A program made the translations under genes and the position numbers. Of a stretch of 64,000 bases of DNA, positions 10,036 to 20,600 are shown one piece after another; the first letter of the stretch is position 1, and the number at the start of each line of letters is the position of its first letter. This DNA comes from Psococerastis gibbosa (taxonomy: Eukaryota > Arthropoda > Insecta > Psocodea > Psocidae): positions 39,863,469-39,927,468 of the forward strand of contig OZ020485.1 in the NCBI GenBank assembly GCA_963971405.1, in the 5' to 3' direction. The notes below the pieces were generated by a model. That model had not been told where the DNA came from, did no database searches, and was given only the letters and a program-made list of their open reading frames with translations.

Positions 10036-10490
10036 AAATAACAATAGGGCTTTCATCACGTATGTAACTTTGCATGACAATGTGATGAGTCCATTCGATC
10101 ATGTTTTAAGAGCATAATGTTCCCTATAACTGGTTGAACGTTATGAAATGAAGCCCCCTCCTCTTTCTTGAATTTACCAGATTGCTGAAGGTCGCAGTCG
10201 CAGATACGGTTTCACTCCAGAATCCAGAATCAAGAAGAAAGGGTCCTTGGAGAAGGCTGGGCGGAGAGTGCGGCTAAGATAATATTTGAGGAGAACTGTG
10301 TTGTTTGCCCGCGAGACCGTCGGCTACCTGCATCACCTTTGGCTACCATTCTTTCGGAATATCTTTTCAATTTAAACTACAATGGACGCTATGGTTTTGT
10401 CTCCTTCCTACTCATAATTTACATAAAAGGGTCTGCTCTCTGGAGACGGAGGCGGATTTCTAGCGGATTTCTTTCAATCAAATAAATAAA
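10036..10490. other. No recognisable feature
   Basis: Mixed sequence between a dispersed repeat and a TIR element. No gene seen. Confidence 0.4.
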
Positions 10491-11405
10491 GAACCGGTCC
10501 GAGTTTACTCGAACATTCTTTCCAATTTATAAATAAGTAGACACGTGTAATTTCATAGGAAATAATTTCCCTATGGTTAAATTTCAGATCCCTCGGGGGG
10601 GGGGGGGAGGGGGGGGGGGGTTCACCTCAATATATATTTAAAGCCCCTTAAAACTTAATTGCATATTCTGGAATGAAGAGACCAATACATTGTAACAGTA
10701 GTGCAACAATGACACATGGCACGTAATGTATTGGAACGTGAATTTTCCATAAATTCTCAAAAAAATAATTATTTGCACTGCAGCAAATATTTTTTGGGAA
10801 TGCAACCTGTCCGTTTTGGTTACCCTATTGAACACCTAAAACATACCTCAAGGTAGAAATCATCGATAGAAAGGTTTCGCAGAACATTTATTTTTTAGTC
10901 ATTTCTTATGAAAATTGAGTTATTATTATTTTTTTACCCCCAGAAGCAAACTATGAAGGGGCAAGCGACCCCCCGCATTATGTTAACATTAATAACGACT
11001 ACAATATATGTGAATTTAAAAGAAATCGTTGGAGGCGTTTTTGAGAAATAATTTTTTTAGACTTTTTTTTGGAGTTTTTTGAGAATAAACCCCCCCCCCC
11101 CAAATATTGAGTTGGCCCAAAATAAAAATAAAAATGGTCCCGAGGTATGATTTTTGTAAACCTACATGCTAAATTTCATCAAAATCGACAGAGTAGTTTG
11201 CCCGGAAATCGATGAACAGACAGACAGACAAGATGACAGACATACAGACAGACATACAGACAGACAGAGCGACAGACAGACATTTCGTAAAAACCACTTT
11301 TTTGGGTTCCTGTGACCTCAAAACGTGTAAATCCGTTGAAATCTCGGAATCGAACATTTCGACCATCACAAAGCTTTCCTTATACTACGTATAAATTGGG
11401 AAGCA
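10491..11405 (+). mobile_element. 0.9-kb non-autonomous TIR element with (CAGA)n
   Basis: Starts GAACCGGTCCGAGTTTACTC, with 'ctttccaatttata' just inside, and ends 'tataaattgggaagcaa', so the subterminal parts are inverted. The interior has a long G tract (10597-10620), a C tract (11090-11101), 'aaatttcatcaaaatcga', (CAGA)n at 11217-11282 and 'accacttttttgggttcct'. Four more full copies occur at 38913, 43487, 49044 and 53675. The short ORFs spanning the CAGA tract on both strands are microsatellite artefacts. The superfamily is unknown. Confidence 0.85.
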
Positions 11406-11498
11406 ATAAAAATTATATATAATGTTTCTGTTAAATTATACAATCACAGCAAGTAATCGACAAGGAAGTACCTATAAAGTGAAATCGCCAAAATATAG

Positions 11499-11648
11499 TT
11501 TTTTTTTTAAGTTAATGGCATACAAACAATTTTATGAATGGATCCGGGTGACCTCTTCAGTCGCCTCTGTAGGTGTTGAGTTACGACACGTCTCCGATCT
11601 CATGAGAGACTCGCACAAGTACTAGTACTACCACCCTGCCGTCGAAGT
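11499..11648 (-). mobile_element. tRNA-derived SINE (family S1)
   Basis: On the minus strand: head GCGACTTCGACGGCAGGGTG, 'acttgtgcgagtctctcatg', 'gatcggagacgtgtcgtaac', 'agaggcgactgaagaggtca', 'aattgtttgtatgc', then a poly(A) tail (poly T at 11499-11508). The head resembles box A of Leu/Ser tRNAs. Other copies are at 15402, 28061, 28563 and 34695. Confidence 0.8.
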
Positions 11649-11800
11649 CGCTAGGTAGTTCTATCATTGGCATTGTGCTAGTGCCTCAGTGACAGTGTAG
11701 AATGTTTTTTCTATGAGATTGTCTATAAGCAATTTAGGGAAGTTTGTATAGCATCTCTTGCCGCTCTCAGTTCAATCGGGAGTTTTCTAAGGTAGGCGAA
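11649..11800 (-). mobile_element. LINE C-terminal fragment (family L3)
   Basis: The minus strand reads KLPIELRAARDAI then, after frame damage, 'cactgtcactgaggcactag'. It matches the LINE ends at 13516 and 28510. A minus-strand SINE abuts its 3' side. Confidence 0.75.
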
Positions 11801-12033
11801 ACCTTCAAATTATTAATTACGTTAGTAGTAGACTCAGAGAGTCTCAGTAGTGGTCAAGGTGAGTCTGAGGTACCATAGAACACTTAATCCGAACTTAACA
11901 CACTATACAAAAGGAACTTGAAACTTACCCTAAGGAACAAGACGAGGTTGACTTGTACTATGTCCTCTGGGTCCCTTCGTCCCTCCGAGCCTGGTCTCAT
12001 CTCCCCTGCTTCAGGCTTCCTCTATAGTCTATC

Positions 12034-12448
12034 CAGGAGTTCTCAAAGTGTGGGTCGCGACGTGGTCTCGTCTGCCAGTTATACACTAGATAGAATTGAA
12101 TTGAATGACAAGTTTTTTCAATTTAAGTCACATATTTTTTAAATATTGGCGGGAACTGGATTGGCGGCCAAAACCTATAAAAAAACGTGGAAACCCATCA
12201 TTTTCTGCTTACATTTTCCAAAATAAATAAATAAAATTAAAGTAAAGAGAGGTATCATATGTATTGGTCGCTGGATCCACCCCCTGACTTTCCCCCCCCC
12301 CTGCTCCTATTCCTGCGTACGCCTATGGTGTAAGGCTATTTTTTAGGAAGGAAATCGAATGTAAAAATTGCAATGTAGAATTTAGTGGGTCGCGATGCAA
12401 TTTTATATCATTTAGGGGTCCGCTACGAAAAAAGTTTGAGAGCCTCTG
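12034..12448. mobile_element. hAT-like MITE, TTCTCAAAGTGTGGGTCGCG family
   Basis: Starts CAGGAGTTCTCAAAGTGTGG and ends 'aaagtttgagagcctctg', the inverted form. The flanks AGTCTATC and GTTCTATA share TCTAT in register, as expected of an eroded 8-bp duplication. TIRs of the CAGnGGTTCTCAAA type are typical of hAT elements (family knowledge). The region 12240-12300 is shared with the inverted relative at 13594-13984. Confidence 0.8.
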
Positions 12449-12857
12449 GTTCTATACAATGCTACTACCTCGATCTCAATGTCAGCGGTCGTCAGCAGGT
12501 CCAACACACAAGTAGGTCAAGCCATTCATAGGCATACATTTCATGCCAATATGGATATCACATTTTTTATTATTTATTTATACTACAAGTTATAACAACT
12601 ATAACCTGTATGAATAAATGACATCTTGCATTTTTAGTATATGTAACTTTGCAGCACCAGCTACAGTACTTCCAAAACTTTCAGCCAAGCAATCTGGCTA
12701 TCAAGTTTTCTGTTGTGAAGTTTACCCAGGTTGAGTGAAATCTCGCGTTCAGTCATCCATAAATAACCAGGCTTACCGAGCCAGGTAAATTGGCATGCGA
12801 ATAAAACTGTCCGCAGAGCTATCGTTTTTGAATATAACTCAGCTTTAAATGACCATT
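12449..12857. other. No recognisable feature
   Basis: AT-rich sequence, no gene or repeat partner seen. Confidence 0.4.
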
Positions 12858-13515
12858 ACTACCCCAATAACGAATCATCGTGGATATTATGCAATGAATA
12901 ACCCCGATGTAATCAAGTTGGCATCGCATACTGTCAGCTATTTCCACGATTATTCAGATTTAAACCACTTCCGTGTAAATTTACCCTTTGAACCTGTCAC
13001 ATTACTCCGGTGATGGATTGGAAAATATAATTTAACGTTAGTATGTTATTCATTACTATGCAATTCTATAAATAAACCCAATCGCATAGATAAATTGGAT
13101 TCTGCATATACTTGCTTACACTTACTTACTTACTTCTCGTGTCCAGCGTCCAGGGAGACACGTATTTAATGGTTTGTCCAAAATCGAGCAGCTTGGACGG
13201 CTTTGTCGTTTGCTTCATGCAGGTCGTCAATGTTTACAAACCCTACTCACAATTTTGTGTTATTTGTCAGTTAAAACCTCTAATGAGTTGATCAATAACA
13301 AGAATAACGATTCATCGTGGATATTATGCAATTAATAACCCCGATGTAATCAAGCTGGCATTGTATACTGTCAGCTATTTCCACGATTATTCTGATTTAA
13401 ACCACTTCCGTGAAAATTTACCCTTTGAACCTGTCACATTACTTCGGTGATGGATTGGAAAATATAATTTAACGTTAGTAAGTTATCCATTACTATGAAA
13501 TTCTATAATTCTATA

Positions 13516-14155
13516 AATAAGCTCCCGATTGAACTGAGAGCGCTGAGAAATGCAACTAGCTTCCCTAAATTGCTTAGAGACCATCTCTTAGAAGGTTCAG
13601 AGGCACGCCAGGGGGTGGATCCAGCGACCAATAAATATGATAACTCGCCCCTCGCCTTACTACCCCCCCCCCCCTTTCCCCCAAGGCAAATTTTTCAAAG
13701 GATAGGCCAAAGGAAACGGGTTATTTTATTCAGCTGACACCTACAAAGGAACACCTAGGCCTAGGCCAATGCATTCTCCCATTGGTCTAGCGATCTATTC
13801 TATTTAATGTCGTTGGTTCCCGCCAATCTTTAAAAAATATATGACTTAAATTGAAAAAAAAAACTTGCCATTCAATTTAATTCTATCTAGTGTATTACTG
13901 GCAGATGAGACCACACCACGACCCATGGTGCACTTTGGGGTCGGGCCCCACACTGGCCACACTTTGAGAACCCAGAACCCCTGTCTTAGAGAAAGCTTTC
14001 TACACTGTCACTGAGGCACTAGCACAATGACGATGACAGAACTACCTGATTTAGACGATATTTGGACGATTTTACTTGATACTTTCATGTCAATTACTTG
14101 TTGATTACTTGTGTTGTATAATTTAACAGAAATATATTCATTTATTTATTTATTT
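13516..14155 (+). mobile_element. 5'-truncated LINE (family L3), interrupted by hAT MITE
   Basis: The plus-strand frame reads KLPIELRALRNATSFPKLLR then DHLLE, the Lys/Leu-rich extreme C-terminus that follows the reverse transcriptase in many LINEs. After the insertion 13594-13984 it continues KAFYTVTEALAQ and a stop. A ~140-bp 3' UTR and an (ATTT)n tail end at ~14155. It lacks RT and endonuclease motifs. Confidence 0.75.
13594..13984. mobile_element. hAT-like MITE inserted in a LINE, ~391 bp
   Basis: Flanked by TCTTAGAA (13586-13593) and TCTTAGAG (13985-13992), 7 of 8 matching. The right end reads 'cacactttgagaacccagaa' then CCCCTG, the inverted form of the TIR at 12034; the left end is eroded ('ggttcagagg'). 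The relative of the host at 28739-28800 lacks this insertion. It carries a 13-C tract near 13664. Confidence 0.8.
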
Positions 14156-14270
14156 AAACCCAACCGCATAGATAAATTGGATTTTGCGAATAAATACTTA
14201 CATTCACAATTATTTTGTGTTATTTGCCAGTCAAACCCCTCAATAAGTTGATCAATAACAAGCAACCAGT

Positions 14271-15401
14271 GCCGTTTGCATAATTTTTTTTTGTGTGTGT
14301 GGGGCAATTCTTTCTATCAATTTCTTGCCGCTGAGGCCTGAGATAGATAACGTTTTGTGGATATGCGGACTAATGATAATGCTCTAAATACGACGGTTTA
14401 GATTGTATAGAAATAATATTGCATTAAACCCACAGAGGGGGGCCCCCCCGGGGGAAAAATGGGAAAATATATGTGTCAAATAGTAAAGTAGTGGGGGTGC
14501 AGCCCAATAAGCCCTCCACCTTGCCTGCGGCCATGCTAGACATATGGTGAATAATATGGAATACTTAATCGTTCATATTGTATTGTAGAATCGGCCATTA
14601 TTCGATTAATATGCCTTTATAAGTAGGTTGCGACATGACTGTCAATCTCAAACACAATGAAAATGCTGCTATTAATTTTCCCTCATTATAAGCATACCTA
14701 TTTTGGATAGAAGACAACACTTACAAATTACAGTACAAAGGTAAACGTAATTTTTCATCCTCGCAGCATGCCTATACCTCGCTGTAATTACTTATTCCCG
14801 CTCACTTCCGTCTGGGACTATATTGTCTGTAATGTATCATGTATGTGCAGAACACATAATGACCGTTGGCATCGCTCAACCAGTTTATGCACCGGGACGC
14901 CTGGCGTTGTCGTGCGGCCCAAGGCCAAACAACGGATTTGGATGTGTGCCGAGCCAGAGAGGCTGCGAACCGATAACAAACACTCATTACTAACGCGAGA
15001 TATCAATTTTCTTCATATCCTTAATTAAACTCGGCGTGAAAAGTAGTTTTAAAGCTATAGCCGCAGAGTTTTATTGGCAAGACGTTTGGAACATAACCTA
15101 ACATTAAATAACATGGGCAGGTGGGTAGTTACCGGCATGTCTAGGACTCCAGGTAGACCGTATGCGTATGCTTATGCAAAATGCTTATAGGAGTTTCCAT
15201 CTTCTCTTCGGGTTGAGTAAGTCTCAAACCGTTAATAAGCTGTAAATGTACTCGTTGAGAATGTTTTTAAATTTATTTTATTTCTTGTTTCGTTGTTATA
15301 AAATGTTTCGTTGGACGCTGGATTAAAATTATATCTTTAATATGAAAACTGGTGTTTTGCACAAGTCAAGAATACATTGTAGACAGTTTTCGGGAAAGGT
15401 T
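14271..15401. other. Unannotated stretch, GC-rich motif at 14437-14456
   Basis: Contains 'ggggggcccccccgggggaa', related to the GC-rich module described at 20283-20600. The region 14768-15028 is open on both strands in more GC-rich sequence but is not recognisable. No gene call. Confidence 0.4.
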
Positions 15402-15580
15402 CAGTTGGCCAGGTGGTAACGTGCTCGCACTTGTGCGAGTCTTTACACGCCATGCGATCGGAGACGTGTCGTAACTCAACACGGGTACTAACCTACAGAG
15501 GCGACTGAAGAGGTCAATCGAATACATTCATTAAATTGTTTGTATGCGATTAATCTTTTTTTAAAAAAAAGAAGAAAAAG
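15402..15580 (+). mobile_element. tRNA-derived SINE (family S1)
   Basis: Head 'ttggccaggtggtaacgtgc' (box A like Leu/Ser tRNA), then 'gcgatcggagacgtgtcgta', 'agaggcgactgaagaggtca' and 'tgtttgtatgcgattaatct', then an A-rich tail. The box B equivalent (GTGTCGTAACTC) is degenerate. Confidence 0.8.
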
Positions 15581-15604
15581 CTAGCCCGCGGTTTTTGGGA
15601 AGGG

Positions 15605-15745
15605 CCAAGGCCGTAGCCAATGGGGTTGAGGTTCTAACCCCCCCCCCCTCCCCGAAATGATTTGGCTTGATACTAGATAGAATCGGATTTTGAGAGGAAA
15701 AATAAAAACTACTATGTAATATCCAATGAAATTTCTAAATTCTGA
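15605..15745. mobile_element. hAT-like MITE, CAAGGCCGTAGCC family, right end lost
   Basis: Begins CAAGGCCGTAGCCAATGGGG, with a C tract and 'agaatcggattttgagagga', and breaks off after 'gaaatttctaaa' without the inverted right end. Confidence 0.75.
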
Positions 15746-17779
15746 ATCGGAATTTGACGTCATGACTGGATTTCTATACTAAATAACAAAAGGTTTCATT
15801 TTGGTTTCATTGAGACATTTACCTCCATGCAACTACGATGTCTCCATTGTTTATTCAGATAACCACAAGTTGTAGTCGCATGGAAGAAAACTAAACTAAC
15901 CTAAACAAAACTGAGCCTGAGTTTTCTTCATGAAAAAAAAAACAACAACAGTAGGTACTAACTAGAGGGAGGGGGTCCCTCAGTAGATGTACATATTGCT
16001 TCCTTTTGTGAGGTTGGGGCTCCCATCTTTGTTTATTCTGTTGTTTTCATGACATGTAGTTATTGGTGTTTTTGCTGTGGGTGTTTATCGGCTAACAGAG
16101 CAACAGTGGCATTGTCCTGTAGGGCAGACATCAGTGTTGTAGTGCCTATGGTTGAGGTATACGAGGTCAATGCTCTCCTACAGGTCCTTCTACACCTACA
16201 CCGGAAAGCACTCAGAATCAGTTCCCTGATCGATGCAAATAGAGCAGGACTGCGCAGCAAGCATGCCAACCAGTTCGGGTCACCGCTCAGGCAACGGTCA
16301 TGACCCTTGACCCCACGCGCTGCTTCAGTTGTAACTGCGAGCAAGACTCCCCCTCGGGCTCATGAAACAGGGCAAAGTTCCTGATTCTTGAACGATTCTT
16401 CTTCTTTAAATGTCTCTTCCACCGAAGAATGGCGGTCATCATGGCAATGACCACAGAAGAAGATGTTAAGTGTAGGAATGTGAACTGCTAGTGCCCCCAG
16501 AAAGGCGAGCGGCTCTGGAACCTCTTCTGCAGAATTAGAGTCCCTCCACTTATGGCGCGCGAGCGATCGAGCGAGACAACTGATAACCATGATCCTATAA
16601 TAACGTACAGTAAGTCCGTAAAGCATTACAAAGCTTCGTCGGCGCACCTGGCCTATTTTGGGAGAAAAATACGCTCGACTGGGCCTCGATCCCAGTTAAC
16701 CCAGTTGGTGACCATATTACGAGAACTCTAATCAGTCAATCAAACGCACCGTGTTTTAGGGTAGTTAGATGTTCATGCTCCAGTTGCTGGGGACCGACAG
16801 AGAGAAGGACGGATTTGTTTAATTAAGGGATTTTCATTTTATGGCGCGTCCCATTCATGATCGTCCTCCCACAGTCAAGTCTTAAACGGATCCCATTGTT
16901 ATTCGAAATGGCTCGCTGGACTTGAAGCGTGTGTGAATGGGGACTTTTTTTTTTTAGCCCGAGTCGGCATTTGTCTTTAACCAACATTTTATTGGTGAGC
17001 CTTTGTGTTTGGTATCTAACGCGCACTTGTTTTCCTTGAGAAATAACAGCCTGTGGGGCTGAATGTCTACATTTATGCCATCAAATTGTGTTGAACTAAG
17101 TACCCATCATATGAGCGGGAGTTCAAAGACTTCAAACAAGGACTGGCAGACGTACGGTAATTGACGGGCTCAAATGCACCGGCAAACCTGCTATGCACAA
17201 CGCAGTGTGGCATGGGAGGGCAGAACCTTGGCCTTGGGGTGGAGACATATTGCACACGTTGTAAAATACAGTAATGAGCAAGAGCAGGTCACGGATCAAC
17301 GAGAAAATGAGAGCCTCGTTAATACTATTAATGTAATTTTAAGTCCAATTTGCGCAGGGCGTTTCTATGTATCAACCGAGTAAACTAACAATTCAATGTT
17401 AATAATACTACTAGTTAATCGCTCGTTATGCAATGCTATGATTAATTAATTCAGTGCATTATCGGAACTCTTCTCCCATCGTCTACCGAAGAAGATTTAC
17501 CTGTATTGCCAGACGCCTGCCTCAGATTATTTCTCATAACTTACGGTTGGTGTTTTAGGGCGATTCATCTGTTGTAATGTTTGATTCCCACGTATTGCGT
17601 TTGGTGTTGTATTGTTCTTGCACGTTGCTGCTGAAGTGAGCGTGTCTGTCTACGTACCTATTGAGACGGCGACCAATGTTCGGCTTCCAGAAAATTTCTT
17701 CACAACTTATCCTATCATGACCCCCTGAGCCAAAACGTTATATGTATGTATGTATGTCTGTATATTCTTCTTCTCTCTT
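15746..17779. other. Unannotated stretch
   Basis: Moderate GC at 16050-16650, with several short ORFs that I do not recognise. Apart from the LINE end at 16386-16446, nothing is supported. A weak tRNA-like box B (GGGATCGAGGCCC) occurs near 16685 on the minus strand, without a fold. Confidence 0.4.
16386..16446 (-). mobile_element. LINE 3' terminus (family L7)
   Basis: The minus strand reads AMMTAILRWKRHLKKKN, followed by a GAAGAAGAA tail. It is the same C-terminal motif as the longer L7 fragment at 33375-33665. Confidence 0.6.
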
Positions 17780-17965
17780 AGTGCCGCGTGCGCAGCATGA
17801 GGGGGTCGCTCCGGACCCATTTCTTGTTTTCGACCCGGTCGGACGCTAACGTCTTGAACTCAGCCATTGCTTTTCCTCCTGCTCCGGCGCTCAATTCTCC
17901 AATAGCTCAATTCTTTCCTCGAGGGTTGTCCTTGGTCTGTCGATGGGTCTTCTGCTGTTTAGATT
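17780..17965 (-). mobile_element. LINE C-terminal fragment
   Basis: The minus strand reads MAEFKTLASDRVENKKWVRS then DPLMLRTRH and a stop. The pattern 'DR..W....DP' closes many RTE-type LINE proteins, where it follows a Gly/Arg/Pro-rich stretch. Upstream, RRPIDRPRTTLEERI appears in another frame, so it is frameshifted. A longer plus-strand ORF over the same bases (17788-18156) is most likely a shadow. Confidence 0.65.
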
Positions 17966-19374
17966 TGCTTTCGCCATCTATTTATAACGATTTTAGAAAA
18001 AACTGTATAGCTTTCGTAGATATTATCCGAGTTGTCTCAAAAATTTATTGTCCAAATGTCTTGATCGTGTTCGTAAACCAGCTAGATCTACCATTTTCTT
18101 TCAAGATGGCGGCCGATCAAAACATTAAATTCACATCTCAGTTAATATTAGTCTAAAAATTAGAATAAAATGCATCGTATTGCTATATACGATAATAGTA
18201 GTTTAAAATTTGTACGACAAATGATTGATTTCCAGATGACATCCAGTCTAAGTTAAAATAATGTGATACTTAAGCAAAAGTTTGTAGTCGTCATTGTGGT
18301 TCGAAAATGTAGATCACAGGAGTGTTTGTTTGATAATGTTGTGGAGGGAATATTAATGCTGTCAATAAGAGCGAATTTTTCCTTTAGAAGTCTTTTTATT
18401 TTTAATTACATACATAGCGTAGTAGGCCTCTAGAGGGAAGGCGGGGTCGACGCTAGTCCGGAATGTGTTCTACAATATGATATCATTTACAAGGGAAGAA
18501 TAAAACCTCCACCCCGTGAAGCGTGTTCATTTAGCTAGCATTTCGTACCTGATCGGCCAGAGCCGAAAGGGATTTTTTTAAAATCTTATGCAGGGAATCT
18601 GACTTAATCCTCAACTTGTGAAGTGATTTTGACTGTTTCATTTTGGCGAAAAGGGAGGGTAGCCAAACCACGCTGTTGATGTATGATTAAAATATGAAAT
18701 ACGTGTACTGATTTATTTCCTGGACCGAGTGATTTTGACAAAATAATTAATTTCTCCATTCATGCAGCCACAACCATTTGATGCTTTCCCATTCATTGCC
18801 CATATCCATGGCCATTGGCAATGAAATATAATTTTCAAATATTTATGATGAAGCAGTAGATTTCGGCCGTGGTCGTTTTGAAAGCGTACTTTCAGAACGA
18901 CCACGACCTAACATCCCGGATTCTACTGTTTCACCACGTACCGTGAAAGCTTTTGTAATTATATTCTTTAAAGAATTATTCAAATCTGTTTGTGGCTGTG
19001 GATGGAGATATCAACTAGTATCGTCCAAATAATTCGACTACGTTTTGATAATTTGTACGTCTCTGTATTACGGAACCACTGAAGTTTCCATTGTTTTATT
19101 TTCAAAACTATGGGCGAATTGTATTGAATTACAGGGCGATTCACAATTTTTTCTGTTATTTATATAGCGTTATATAGTTTATTAACAACCTACACTATAA
19201 AAATAATATTGTCTCAAGTCAATGCCCAAGCATTTCTTATTTTAGCGAGCTCGTATTGAATTCCCGTTAGTTCACGTCACAAAAAAGACACGCCACGGCA
19301 GCATTTTGCCTTTTGTATCACATAAAAAATGATTTTGCCCCATTATATCATTTGAAATAAATTTAGTACCAGCT
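17966..19374. other. AT-rich stretch with an imperfect hairpin at 18866-18910
   Basis: A hairpin pairs 'ccgtggtcgtt' with 'aacgaccacg' around 'ttgaaagcgtactttcag'. Part of it (TCTGAAAGCGTACTT) recurs near 60160. No gene seen. Confidence 0.45.
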
Positions 19375-19725
19375 ATAATCCTACTAGCTATCATCCTAAT
19401 AGATTGCAAAATCCCATGGAGAGACCACATAACCAACGAAGTAGTACTCCATAGAATAAACGAAAAATGGTCACCATTTCAAAACGAAGAGGCAAATGGA
19501 TGGGACATACTCTGAGACATTAAGGCCTCCTCAAGAACATCATTGAAGGCACCAACTCAAGAGGACGACATAAGAAGGAGTACCTAGAGGATGTCATGAA
19601 GGACTTAAGGCGCGACACCAATAAATGAACAGGACCGCACAAAACAGACAAGAGTGGAGAAGAATACAAAATTTGCTGCAAACCAATCCACAGGTTGCAA
19701 CTCGAGAAGAAGATAATCCTACTTA
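19375..19725 (+). mobile_element. LINE reverse-transcriptase C-terminal fragment
   Basis: The plus frame reads KIPWRDHITNEVVLHRINEK, then GKWMGHTLRH, a stop, GLLKNIIEGTNSRGRHKKEY and LEDVMKDLRRDTNK, then another stop. The order 'W.d.itNe.vL.rin..', 'WmGH.lRh', 'iieG' and a basic R/K stretch is the conserved tail beyond the RT thumb in many LINEs. In-frame stops show it is dead. An open minus-strand ORF over it (19520-19918) is a shadow. Confidence 0.8.
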
Positions 19726-20282
19726 TCCCTAGCCATAAAAGGTACCTATCGTATTTGTAATAAATCGGACTCGGGACTACCAATGATTTTCTAGTAATCA
19801 TGAAAGTGTTTATACGGCAATCGAGTGATGGCTTGGACCAGGCTATTGTAGAAGTCATAAGGATCGCCAAGCCTCGTCTCGCGAGATAATGCGCTGTAAA
19901 CCAGTTTTTTACGATCACTAGGCTACTGCACTCGAAACAGATTCACAAGTGACCCGGTGCCTTCCCATTAAAGTAGGTATTATACATTTGGCCGTATTCC
20001 AAACGCCGTATCTTCTTCTTCATGGGCGTACGCAGCTATGAGACGCTCGCCCCCCTCCTAAATCTTCTATTTTAATTTAATTATTGAAACATTTCCGACT
20101 AAATCATGGCAGTCAGGGCATTTTGCATTTTCTTTGCTTATAACGGCCAACGAGTGAGTGCCACCCTAAACTCTATAGGACGCAAAACCTATTCTCAATA
20201 GTTTCAGGCTATGACTCGTGTCTATTCTTTGCAACACTGAAATCAGCGAATTTGATAATTAATTAATCATTAAACAATTTAG
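19726..20282. other. No recognisable feature
   Basis: Mixed sequence, no gene or repeat pair seen. Confidence 0.4.
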
Positions 20283-20600
20283 TTTGCCCTGAGGGATCAA
20301 AATGCGTTAACCCCCATTATGTCGTAGCCTACCTATATTTTTTCCCCCGAGCGAGACTCCCGTGCCCCCTTCATTCCTTCATTGCTGTATATGTAATTCG
20401 TCATCAAGACGATACTGGAATCAAAATGCGTGACACCCTACCATTTAGTGTATATTTCCTCAAAGGAATATCCCCCAGGAGAGACCCCCCCCCCCTTGGC
20501 TTTATACTTCGTCTGTAAAATCAAGACGTTTCTGCAATAAAAATGCGTAAAACCCAACTATTTCAGTCTTATTTTTTTTTCATTAATTCTAATTAGTGGT
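20283..20600. repeat. GC-rich minisatellite module, ~2.5 units of ~125 bp
   Basis: Each unit runs 'aaaatgcgt(t/g/a)a...ccc', an AT-rich stretch with poly(T), then a C-rich 'ccc(c/g)gagagaccccc' type motif and 'cgtctgtaaaatcaagac'. The same unit pattern occurs inside the hAT-like elements at 23240, 42357, 52478 and 58110, so this is probably the interior of a degraded relative. I find no TIRs here. Confidence 0.65.

Larger units (their letters stand above)
12858..14270. repeat. ~440-bp tandem duplication, second copy split by a LINE
   Basis: Unit part A (12858-13075) recurs at 13309-13515 ('catcgtggatattatgcaat', 'aaccacttccgtg', 'gatggattggaaaatataat'). Part B (13077-13308, 'cgcatagataaattggatt' to 'gttgatcaataacaag') recurs at 14156-14270. 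The order A-B-A'-[LINE]-B' shows a tandem duplication first and a LINE landing exactly at the A'/B' boundary later. Confidence 0.8.

Noticed and set aside
17788..18156. 122-codon plus-strand ORF
   Set aside because: The minus strand of its first part carries a recognisable LINE C-terminus, and the rest is AT-rich. Shadow plus chance.
19520..19918. 132-codon minus-strand ORF
   Set aside because: The plus strand here encodes the decayed LINE reverse-transcriptase tail. The minus reading shows no domain.
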